From Dillenia suffruticosa (lineage: Eukaryota; Streptophyta; Magnoliopsida; Dilleniales; Dilleniaceae), in contig JAVTVX010000008.1 of NCBI GenBank assembly GCA_033439265.1, positions 1,922,001 to 1,986,000 of the forward strand: a DNA stretch of 64,000 bases, read 5' to 3'. A model generated the notes under the pieces. It saw only the letters and a program-made list of their open reading frames with translations. It was not told the origin of the DNA and did not search any database. Made by a program: the position numbers and the translations under genes. This document shows, piece after piece, positions 34,801 through 45,805 of this stretch (its first letter is position 1; every line of letters starts with the position of its first letter).

Positions 34801-36500
34801 AATCAATAAATTTCAAGAAAATAGCAATGGCAAAATCCATTTGTGTTTATGGGTGCATTATGTCGGGTTTATTTCCTCATTTTGATTATCAACTTTTTCT
34901 TCTCTCAGCAACAACCAACTTCCAACTAGTCTATTAATCCCACCACAGGGTCCGTACCCACAATGTCAAAGCGAACATCTCTGTTCTCTCTCTCTCTCTC
35001 TCTCTCCCGCCTGGTTTGGTACCATGGCTTTGAGGTTTATGCCTTCATCTACAACTTGCCTTGGTGGTGAAGTAATGCATATCGTCTAGAAAGTGCCAAC
35101 AGAAAAAAAAAAAAAAAAGTATGTGTTTATGTTTTGAGATAGTTTCAGGAAATTTTGGTGGGTGTGATTCTGGCCCTAAATTATTATTAGTATTATTATT
35201 ATATTACGGTTTTTTTTATATATAAGAAAGGTTTGAAATGGTGAAATTTGTAGTAAGGATGAATTTATTTCTTTTATAATTTTGAAGTCACTTATTCGAG
35301 ATATAAAAATAGTTCTTTTATAAAAAATATAAAGAGAAAGCTGTCTACACATACGTCCACCCTTTCCTTACCTCCGCCCCCACACCAAGCCAGAAATCAC
35401 TTTATATATCGAGTGAACCCTTTTATATAAGAAAGATTTAAGTAAAGAGTACAAACGCATCCGATTAATGGCTATTCTACTTGGAATCAATTGATTTTAA
35501 ACTTAGATTAAGCAAAAAATATATAACACAAAATCAAAAACAAAAATATAATATATACTTAATTATAATTTCAACAAAAACTATATGAAATACTGATCAC
35601 TGATCGCCCTTGATTGATTCTGATCGTTCTCTTTATTCTCTTCTTTCCCCTTACTCTCTTTTTATTTGTCACTTTGGAAGATGGCCTGCACAAGCAAAGC
35701 CTAACCTAACCCAACCCTATTGATCTTTCTTTTAATCTAGTAGGTATCCATTTTTTTTTTCATTCTTTCTCTTTCTCTTTCATCGAGATAATTACAGATT
35801 CTTTCGGTACGAAACTTTTCACGATTCTAATTATAACAACATAACAACATCTGGGAGTGATTACCCAAAAAAAAAAAAAAAAAATCTGTGAGTATGTTCG
35901 AACCTCAGGACAAAAAATATTTTGTATATTTCTTAATCCGGTATTTCATATTCTATAGGATTCTTATTCATATAGATACCTATGGGGTATATTGATTCCA
36001 ATAATGAGATTTTAGGAAATTAGAATTATTTTAATTTTCATTGAATATTTTGAATAATATATAAAAAGATTAATTATAAAATATATTTATATTTTTATAC
36101 TAGCTATTAGTATTTAAAAACTCGATTAATTCGTTTCAAATAGTTATGAGATTTAATTTAGATGTCAACTCTTTCGATATATATTATTTTTGATATTTTG
36201 ATTAAGAGATTATGGTTGTCATTATACTTGAGACGTTAGATAGTTGCATTTATTTAATAAATACCGACTACAATACAATTTCTCTTATAAATTTCAATCA
36301 TTTTTTTTTTTGTATAACGATTTGAATATGAAATTATCAGGTTTGAAAGAAAAATTTATACCCCTAAACTATTCCGTTGGGGATCCAATCATATTCTATT
36401 TTACTAATTTTACTATTTCTAAAAAATTTCTCCAGCCTCAAAAGACCCAAGCAAAAGAAAAAACAACGTAGGCCCAGCGGGCCCCAAACCTCGGATATCC
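31870..36500. other. Spacer between the bZIP gene and the LINE fragment
   Basis: No coding exon recognised. It contains SINE-like copies at about 33420-33570 and 34650-34800, another on the minus strand at about 36070-36240, a (CT)n tract at 34987-35007 and several poly-A/T runs. A GC-richer stretch at about 32150-32420 (with ACGACGACGTTT) is upstream of the bZIP promoter; I could not assign it. Confidence 0.4.
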
Positions 36501-36514
36501 CATCCCCACCCCTC

Positions 36515-36712
36515 CTAGTCCTTCCCTAGGATCATGTTGATGTCTGCTGGCGGGATATGCAACAAACTGCAGCGCCGCTTAAACTTCTGCGCATCGCCTG
36601 CCACCGCCATCTGGTCTGCACATTGGTTTGCCTCTCTAAATATTTGCAATGCCGATTCGTTGCTATCAACCTTGCCGGCAAGGTCGGGGATCCATGGTGG
36701 ACGGCAGAGGCA
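36515..36712 (-). mobile_element. LINE-type RNase H (RVT_3) C-terminal fragment
   Basis: A minus-strand frame of about 65 codons ends at TAG (36515-36517). It contains PPWIPDLAGK, FREANQCADQMA and LLHIPPADINMILGKD. The FREANQCAD motif followed about 30 residues later by a PP-containing tail is typical of the RNase H domain at the C-terminus of plant LINE/non-LTR polyproteins and of related host-encoded RNase H-like proteins. No reverse transcriptase is visible upstream, so it is a fragment. Confidence 0.5.
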
Positions 36713-36719
36713 GGTCGAT

Positions 36720-38035
36720 GCGGCTAACTTGTCTCATGATACGTTTTTCAAATTGCATTGCTATCCAGCACCATCAAATATAAAAGAAGTCACCAATGAG
36801 CTTTATCTCAATTAAAACCATCTTCAATTTTTTTATTTTTAATAATATCGAGTTTGAGACTCCCAATATATTAAAAAAATATATATACATATATATAAAA
36901 GAAGTCTGGGCCGGTCTAATTCAAAACCCAATTACAACTTGTTAGCCCACACTATAAAAATACTAAAACAGAAGGGGGGAGGGGGGATCACGACCTCGAA
37001 CAAGCACAAACACGAGACTTCCCTCCACCCCGCCCCATGCGACCTCCAGGCAAGTCGAATATGGATGTTGTTGAAGCAGGTAAAGGAACAGAAGGGCGAA
37101 ACTATCCCCAAAAAGATAGCGTAGTGATCGCAATCTCCTCATCCGATCTTGAAATTCAAAATTCAAATCTTTATATAACAAAAAAATAAAAAGAAAGACG
37201 AAACTCTCCCTTCTTTCATCACCTAAGTAAGCAATGGCATGTCTTAACCAACAAGTTTTCCACCAGTGTTCTATAGGTTTTGTAACAGAATACTAAACTT
37301 TTTTAATTAAAATTTTATTTTAAAAGTAAAAACATAGGTATTGTGATAGCTCGTCTCTAAATTAAATTCTATAATATTCGAATCGAATTAATTAAATAAT
37401 TTTACTATCGATCTAGTACCAAAATAAAAAAACTAACATGCTTTCCAACATCTACCCATTCTCTCTCGTGGGATTGGCGTAAGAATGATGGCTTGATGGT
37501 GTTGCAAGATGGTGAGATTATGGATAACTTTGGCATATACCAAAAAAAATATAGGGTTTTGAATTTCTTTTCCTAATCTTTCTTCTTCTTCCTTTTTTAT
37601 TTTTTCCATTAGAGATTTGTTATGTGATACATTTGCCTAGAGTGTTTAAATTTTTTTAGTTATAAAAGGATATCATTCTAAAAAAAAATTAATGAAAAAA
37701 TCGTCTAAATTTCAAATCAAAAATTGAATTTTTGTCCTATCAGATGTATAATTTTTTACTTATATGATAATATTTAGCACCCTTTTACATATTTTAAATA
37801 ATTAATGATTATATATATAATGATGAGGGTGTGAATTTCTTTCTTGATTTTGTAACACAAGTTCTGAAGTAGAATCTCTTCATTTGTTCTATTTTCATTT
37901 TCATTTTCATTTTTATTTTTTATTTGTTCTTTTATTTTGGCATTCGTTCCCGTGGAAGTTCGAACCCGCGTCGTGGAGCGAGCGAGAGTCGTTATTGATA
38001 GAATCTGTTCCGTGAGTTCTGCCACCACTGAAATC
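36720..38035. other. Spacer upstream of BDP1
   Basis: No gene recognised. A degenerate SINE-like copy (minus) lies at about 37330-37420. The part after 37940 becomes richer in G+C and leads into the BDP1 core promoter. Confidence 0.4.
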
Positions 38036-38048
38036 TATTTAAACGTCT

Positions 38049-38129
38049 AACCCTAACCCTTCCTCTCTCCCTCTTCACAAACCATAAACCCTAGATTTTC
38101 AAATCCTCTTGTCACGCGGGCTCCCAAAG
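38049..38129 (+). promoter_or_regulatory. BDP1 leader exon with telo-box motifs
   Basis: AACCCTAACCCT at 38049-38060 and AAACCCTAG at 38086-38094 are telo-box elements, frequent near the transcription start of plant translation and transcription-machinery genes. A CT-rich leader exon ends at a consensus donor (AAAG/GTAATT, last base 38129). The leader intron ends at TAG 38611, 11 nt before the start codon. Exact transcription start is unknown. Confidence 0.55.
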
Positions 38130-38622
38130 GTAATTCCTCTCTCTCTCTCTCTCTCTCTCTGTGTTTGTACATTTAATCGGTCTTCTTTGTAAGATCAGAC
38201 AAATTTGATCGTTTTCTCTCTCTCCTTACACTTTCAACACAATACTCAAAATAGTCGGTGGAATTACATGTGAATGAACAACTGGGTTTGTGTGAGAAAG
38301 AGTGAATAAGATTAAGGAGTGAAATCATTAGAACAAGTAGTTTGAGTGTTGTTTGAATGTACCGACAATGACTGCCTGCTTCTTGTTGGCTTTGGTTTGA
38401 TGGATCTTTCTGGATTTTAAGCTGCGAGTAATAAAGACACATCTGGCAACGCTAGAGACAGATTTGATATCCTTGCCAGTCATTCTTTAATTTGATTCAT
38501 CAGATTGTTGTTTTCTCCTATGAAATTCATAAAACACGATCAAGTTTGTGTTTTTATAGAACGGGATTCTTTGTGCCTAACAATTTGTTAACGTTTTGTG
38601 ATCCTATGTAGTTTGGCCTGCA

Positions 38623-41600
38623 ATGGATGTTTTTGATGATGACATTCTTGCTGATTCAGTCAATGTCACTAATGGTAGATATCTTCTTCTTCTTCTTCTT
38701 CTTCTTCTTCGTGTTGATGTTGTTTTTTCTACTATGATTAATGTTTGCTGGTTTTATCTTGTATGTTATGTTGATTTTGTAGCTCGTGCTGGAGGCAAAT
38801 TCCAGCCCAAAGCAAAGCCACGGCCACGGAAAACATCGAACTTGTCAGCCCCTGCTGGGTTTTCTAATGCTGCCAATAAAGTGTTGGAAACAACACAATT
38901 AAACCGATCATCTAATAATGTTGTGCTGTTGGATAATAATGAGATTACCAGAAAGAACGAGGTAATGAATTCTGTGGTTGGATTGTCTAGTGATAATGTG
39001 CCCTCAGAAGCCATGAAGCCAACATCCCAAGACATTGGAAACGGAGAAGATATTTGTTCTGCTGGGGCTCTGGGTATGGCGGAAATGGAGGTTAAAGGGA
39101 GTGAAAATTTGAATTCTAGCATTGGAAAATCAGCTGGGCAGGTAAGGATTGATGTCTTTTGGGTTAGAGGATTAATATGTTTCTGGCAGTTAATTGTTAT
39201 TTTTTTTTATTTTCCAGAGTTCAAATATTCTTCCAGAGTTGGATTATCTTGACGATATCCTTTCTCAACCTACAACTGTGACAGGTTAGTTAGATCTCCA
39301 CTGGCTCTTTCCTCGTCATTTTGCAGTATCAGTATTGAATTTCATTCATAGGCAGTTGTTTCAGTAAAGTTGAATCTGCAGTTGATTTGCGTCTCTAGTC
39401 ATACCATAGTTTTCTACTCCATATGCCTGGGAGTTTGACGTTTGGGGTTGCGTTCTTTGTTGTTGTTGTTATCATACTATGATTTGTCTTTGTTTTTCAT
39501 TTTAATTTAGTTCTTCTTGGTGATATCTAATGGCGCAGCTTGTGCTGGAGGCAAATTCCAGCCCAAAGCAAAGCCTCAGCCCTGTAAAACATCCAGTGTT
39601 TCAGCATGTTTTATAGTCTCCAATGCCACCACTGAAGAGTCTCTTGGCATTGCATCCCCTTCTAAAGGGTCACAACCCACACAATTAGTTGAACCATCTG
39701 AGTTGTTGAAAAACAATGAGGATATGATCTCAGGAGCTATATCATCTTCTGATAATGCGCACTGGGGAGCCATGAAACCAACATCCCAAGATGTTGGAAC
39801 TGGAGAGAATACTGCCTCTGCTAGTGGTCGTGGTATAGCAGATGTCGGGGTCAATAGCAGTGAAAATTGGAATTCTGGCATTGAAAAATCAGTTGGGATG
39901 GTGCAGGTTTATGTTTTAACTTTTTATTGCTAGTGTTTGTATGTAAGGGCATTTGTATGTTTTTCATTTATAATTTTTTTCTTTTTTCCAGAATTCTGAT
40001 ATTCTTTTTGAGTTGGCTTATCTCGATGATGTCCTTTCTCAAACTACAACTACAGCAGGTGAGTTACACTTAAACTGGTGTTTCATGTATCTTTTTCTCA
40101 GAATTCGAAGGGTATTACCTTTGTAGCAATTTCATATCTGAGATTGATGCGCATTCCTACTCTTCAGAGAAGTTCTTTAATCCATATTCCTAAAATTGGT
40201 GTTTGGGGCTGCCTTTTGCTTTCAGAGACCTCAAATATTCATGCTTCTAATGAAAAAGAAGCAGAAGAGGAGCCAAGTGTGCAACATCTGTCTAACATTG
40301 AGTTCTTAGCCAATGGGTCTCACGATGCTAAAATTTCCTCAACCCTTGATCCAATCACTGACATGTATAGCGGTAGTGATCTGCAAACCCAAGGTATTTT
40401 TTTGAGGTTATTATAACACTTGATACACCATATACTGTTGCTTTGTTGTGAATCTTTACGTGTTATAATGTTCAGTAGTTGAATGTACCCTTCTTTTGTC
40501 ATCAGGAAGTGATGGTGTACTTAAGCTAATTGAACAAACTGAAAAGGATAATCCTGTTTGCAGCACATCAGATATGGAGTTTGTTTCACAGCCACCAGAC
40601 TCTCACTTGGCTTCTTCTGGAAATGAATTTGTTGATGGTAGCTCGTATCCTGCTTTCTCATCTGTAGACATTCTTGACTATTCAGCTATCGAGCTCACTG
40701 ATTCTGTTCCGGTAGACATTGCTTCTAAGCTGCCTATAGTTAAAGAACAAACAAGTGTTCTGCAGACCTTGCATGCAGATCCTAACATTGGTGGAGAAGC
40801 CATGGATTCTTCAGCCCTTCTTGGCATGCCAGCAGAAAAGGTGGGGGAGAAAGGAGATGCCTCAATGTTAATAGTTCTATTTGTAGATCCAATCATAGCT
40901 TATTTCTGCTATTTTGTTGTGCCTCAGGGAGGAAGAAGTCAAAAAACTCCTACAGCACCCAGTCATTCTGAAATTTCCCAAGAAGACGTGGTGATAGCAT
41001 CTACAAATGCTGGAGCAACTACTGGTGGTTCATCATCAAGGAGGCCCAATAAGCAGATAGCATCTCGGAAACATGCTGCTGAGCCAGACCAAGGTATTGG
41101 TGATGAAAGCTTCATTGCTGAACCAGATAGAGATCCCACTGCAGAAAATGATGGGACCGAGTATTACCAGAATAACATAGAAGAGGGGCAGGGCAAAAAA
41201 GGAGCTACAAGGAACTCAATAAATCCTGGGAAGGAAAATGAAAAACCAAGCCGAAGGCGTAGGAAGGCCAGTGAAGCACCAAATCAGTCAGAAGATCAAT
41301 CAACCAAAAAACCTCCTAAGAAGTTTTCTCATTCTACCCGGCGCACTCGAAGACGAGGTAATTGCCTACTTCATATAGTGCTTTCTGCAGTTCTCTTTCC
41401 TATCTTTCTTGAAACATAACATTTTTAGTTTACTTCTCTATTCTACCTTTTTAGTGGACATGGAATTACTTAAGACTGCAGAAGAGGAAGATCCTAAAAA
41501 GTTGCGAATAAAGGATCTTATTTTGCTTGCAGAAATGAGAGAACGAGAGATGGTACCTTTGTTGTTTCCAAATAATTTTTATGCTTTTTATATGCTTTTC

Positions 41601-44600
41601 ATCCTGTTCCTATGAAAATGGTGATTCTGGTATTTCGGTTGTTATATTTGGTTGAGTTTTTAATATTCATGAGATGATGCTTCTTTGTTAAGCCCAATTT
41701 ATTTTTATGCAGAAGAAAGAGGCTTTAAAATCAAAACCAGCTGAAACTAGCCAGAGCCAGAGGTATAATTGCCTAAAACCAGAATTACAACTATTTACAT
41801 TTTCTTGTTTCTATTTCTGTCATATTGCCAGTGGGAAAAGGCTCATTTTATGTTTCTTACTTTTCCTTATAAAATTCTCTTTTAAAAAATATTTTACTTC
41901 TGAGAGGCCCCTTAGTACTTGAGGTTTCTTTTTTCTTCATCTTGCTTTCCTAGTTGTCTTGATGTAAATACTTTACAATTGTGACTTTTCCTCATGTTAC
42001 CTTACTGTAAATAAAAAAAAAAATGTCCTGGTTGATATTATTATAACTTTTCAACGTTCAAAGCAACTTCTTGACAATTATTTTATAAGAAGGGGCAACA
42101 TAATTCTTTACCATATAATATAAAGTGGTATATGAATGACAGGGACTCTTAAAGGACCCACAAATATCAAATGTTTGGTGCTATACTGAGTCATATCAAT
42201 AGAGGCCCCTCGGATTTTAAAAATGAGAATCCATGGACAATACTGTGGAATCTAGATGTACTAATGGTCACATGATGGAGATAGAGAATGCAAGAAATTT
42301 TCGTAATACCTGACAGAGAAGGTGTTTGGGACCCCTAGGCTTTTGGGCTAATGTTTGCCAAAGTGGGGATTTTGACCGGTAGGTTGGGGCTGAAGTTCTC
42401 TTCTTCCTTGCCTTGTCCGGGGAGAAAAATGAAAAGGAATTTGCCTCGTAAAAATGATTGAGTATGTTCGTGAAATGGAAAGATAAGCCTGCTGTCTAAT
42501 GACTAGCATGTTTCTTTCTCGTGGTTGTTAAGCTATCCCAGTATAGAAATTATTTCTAGTGGTCACATAGGGAAGCTAGACTATGCTCTGACTCCTTTTA
42601 TTTTGTTGTCAACTTATCATTATCAGATATTTGCATGCAAGATAGTGGGTTCTCACCAGATTACATGTTAGAACCTTTCATTGACTTCAATTAGGAGATG
42701 AGGCATCATTTCCAGAGTATCCAATTGTCAGTGTGAGCTGTGGTTGACAGTTTTTCTTTTTTTCTGAACTTGTTTTTCACTTGTAGATCTGATAATGGCG
42801 TTCATGACGATGTGCCTTATGATGAAGAGGACTATGCTTGGGATGTAGGTGGAGGCTCAATGGCTGATCAAGTAAAAAATGCAACCAAGTCAAGTCTTAA
42901 CTACCAGACCTACATGGATAAAGCACCTTCTACCAGATGGTCAAAACAAGAAACAGAATTGTTCTATGAGGTATTATCTTATTTGCAATATTTTTCTCCT
43001 TTTGTTGGCATAAACTAAATGTTTCACTGCATTGGCTGTAGTACTTCTGAACATCTACAGTTATAAAAGAATTCTGTGAATCATGGTTGCGTCTTTTTCC
43101 TCTCTTGGTAATTTCTCTTGGTGGATTCTTTTATTGTACTGAACTTATCAACCAACAACCATAATATAATGGTTTCCTTCTGTAGAAAGGGCATGATAAT
43201 TCTGAAATGATTTATACCAGCATTTTTCTCGTGAGCACATCCTAACAAAATTAAGACTTTTTAGAGCATGATGTAAAATCATGCCAAACTATGCATGAAC
43301 TTTGGATGAAAGGTTGTTTATGTTTTTCCGAATGTCTTTATGATTTTTCTCCTTGCCAGAAAAGAGGAACTTAAGAATACTTATTTTTTGAAAACAAAAA
43401 TAGCAATTCACTGAATTAAGACCACCTATGTTGGCACTAGTTTTTTCCCCCAACCACAAAGAGAAAAAGTGTGGACACTGTTAACTTTGTTATGTTAAAC
43501 TTATTTTGGAAGCATAATTTTGCGGTTTGCACTCTTGGCATGATGATCTAGACATTGAGTTTGAACTAATGCAATTTATTCCATGGTAAAGGCTGTTCGG
43601 CAGTTTGGATCTGATATGTCCATGATACAACAACTTTTTCCTACCCGGACACGTGGTCAAATTAAGTCAAAATTTAAGAAGGAAGAGCGCCAGCATCCTT
43701 TGAGATTTTCCGATGCTTTGACTCACCGAGCAAAAGGTAATCTTTTCCTATTTGTTTGCACTCCTGCCTCTCGACTGATTATACATTCTGAATGTCTTTT
43801 TCAATTTTGTTAAGCAAAGGACATGGCTCTTTTTCATCTTATACTCTTTCAACCTTGGCAATTGGTTTGGCTTATAAAAAATTATTACCATATACATGCT
43901 TGCATCATTATATATGTGTAATAGATGGTCTCATTGTCACCATATTTTGTTCAATAGGATACCATGGTAAGTGCTTGGCAGTTTCTGTTGTCTGTTCATG
44001 ACTTTGCGTCATCACCAAAAAGTGGCTATAACTTTTCACTACATGTAATCCATTGTTATCAACATTTTTTGAGGAAGAAGTGCTGTTGGCAAGAATCTAT
44101 TTCAGAAAAAGCTCGATTGCAATTACTGTAGGCACAGAGGTTTTCCTATTTTCTTATCCTAATATATATATTTTACTTATTACCCTTTTGGCAATTTTGT
44201 CTTTCATTTTGGTTTTGACATGGATTTTACATTGGCTGTCAACCTATCGTAACCCTCCTCCTTTACCTGGGCTTGGGACCAGCCATGGTGGAGTTTGTTT
44301 GTTTACTGTTTTGGCAATTTTAAAATGTTTTCTCCCACCTCAATTAGTATCGATTTGTTTATTGCAATCTCATGGGAAAACATTCATTTCATGCACTTAA
44401 GAATTTAACTTTTGATGTTTCAGTACATCAAATGTATAGTACATCACATGTATACACTTCATAGTTAAGCACTGTTAAACTAAATTTGTATGTAAAGTTT
44501 AGGAATCATAACTTGTCATTGTACTTGCACCATGCAAATATAAGGCATGCAAGCCACAGTGGATAGCTTGATTGGAACTGACTATGGCTTGGCTTCTCTT

Positions 44601-45805
44601 GTAGACCATTCCCACTTCAAGTTTGTTATTGAGCGCCTGAAGGAGGCTGCTGCAAATGCAGAAGATAGAGATGATTCATCTAGCAGGAACAGTGAGGCAG
44701 AAAGGGATGAAGTTATTCCTGAAACCAATGTATGTCTCCCTATATATTCCTCTTTCTCCTGGAGACATGTTGATCAGATGTTTCAACTGGAAGTTTTATA
44801 TAGAAAATCGAACTCCTTGAACCTATCTAATTGTGGCACCGGAGGCAGAGTCATGCAGATAAAGCTATGAAGTTTTGGATTATTGCATACAGTTGGTTAT
44901 CTCTTTCAGTTTCCTCTCTAAGCTTTTGAAAGAACTGGATGAGGATATTTGGTGAAATGATTCAAATTGGACATTCTAAGATAAAACCATTCTCTTTCCC
45001 ACGTTGACAATCATCCTAGGCCTTGCTAATGGAGATACTTACTATTCTGTTTTTCTAGTGAACTCAGTTTCTTCATGCATATATGCTGATGGGACCTTTT
45101 GTTGGATGGAGGATGCCAGATGGAGATCTGTTTAATGTTTACCACTTGAATCTTTACCATCTTACTCCATTTTTACACACTTTGTTCTACGTGGGCCAGT
45201 AATGACATCAAATCATTGATTTGCATTTACAGCAACCTTGAAATGGAATGCGTTGGAATGTTGGGATATCTTATCCAGATATTATGGTTTGTTCATTGTC
45301 ATATTGGACTCGTAACTAGATTAAAAAGAAAAAAAAGAAAAAAAAGAAAAAAAAGAAAAAAAAGAAAAAAAAGAAAAAAAAGAAAAAAAAGAAAAAAAAG
45401 AAAAAAAAAGAAAAGAAAAAGAAAAGAAAAATTGCGGGAGTGACTATAATCCTTACTGCCTCCCTCTTTTTCCATGGTGTTTTTCTGATCTGATACATGG
45501 ATTGGTTCTTTATGACTCTAATCATGCCTAATTCATATTCAGTAATCTCCGTCTTATAACCAGGTGATTGTAGATGGATTTGTATAAGTGCTACTTTCAA
45601 TCTTGTGACACTTTTGCAATTGCAGGATGAAGAAGCAACTGTGAATGAACCAGCTAAAACTGAGCAGGAGGTGGGATCAATGGAGCCTAAGCAGGACAGA
45701 GTTGAAGATATGGAAGCAGATGTTGCTGAAGTTCGGAGTCCTGTGAAGTCTGATGACAGTGAAGATGACCTCTTTAGATGGAGCCAATATACGGGCGATC
45801 TGTAA
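38623..45805 (+). CDS. BDP1: TFIIIB component B'' (BDP1) with SANT/Myb domain
   Basis: Fourteen coding exons: 38623-38674, 38783-39141, 39218-39284, 39539-39906, 39992-40058, 40226-40393, 40506-40840, 40928-41357, 41455-41552, 41713-41762, 42787-42970, 43592-43736, 44605-44729 and 45626-45805. Phases agree throughout, giving 875 residues. The N-terminus has MDVFDDDI and then two copies of an AGGKFQPKAKP module. Acidic, Ser-rich linkers and a basic patch (PSRRRRKA) follow. The SANT domain spans about residues 714-765 (STRWSKQETELFYE, AVRQFGSDMSMIQQLFPTRT, GQIKSKFKKEE), then RFSDALTHRAK and DHSHFKFVIERLKE. B'' joins TBP and BRF in TFIIIB to recruit RNA polymerase III to tRNA, 5S and U6 genes in the nucleus. 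Telo-boxes at the promoter fit a growth-linked housekeeping role. Confidence 0.93.
38684..38711. repeat. (CTT)n microsatellite in a BDP1 intron
   Basis: About nine CTT units just after the donor of the first coding exon. Confidence 0.9.
38783..40058 (+). repeat. Tandem exon-pair duplication inside BDP1
   Basis: Exons 2-3 (359 and 67 nt) and exons 4-5 (368 and 67 nt) are paralogous and share intron phases. Both first exons open with AGGKFQPKAKP and contain MKPTSQD and SEN.NS.I.KS. Both second exons encode NSDIL/SSNIL..L.YLDD.LSQ.TT. The second copy has drifted (LVEPSELL for part of the first). Confidence 0.85.
45323..45430. repeat. (GAAAAAA)n purine array in the last BDP1 intron
   Basis: About 100 bases of G separated by six or seven A residues, breaking into shorter GAAAA units at the right end. 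It lies in the sense-strand intron before the last exon, 200 nt from the acceptor. Confidence 0.9.

Noticed and set aside
38049-38060. AACCCTAACCCT as possible interstitial telomere repeat
   Set aside because: Only two units, at a gene start; this is the usual telo-box promoter motif rather than telomeric DNA.
38766-39122. 118-codon minus-strand frame opposite BDP1
   Set aside because: Shadow of the BDP1 exon; no similarity of its own, and the plus-strand exon fits splice phases.
39576-39881. 101-codon minus-strand frame opposite the duplicated BDP1 exon
   Set aside because: Same kind of shadow; its resemblance to the frame at 38766-39122 only reflects the exon duplication.
45316-45600. Minus-strand frame rich in phenylalanine
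   Set aside because: It is the complement of the (GAAAAAA)n array inside a BDP1 intron, not a protein.
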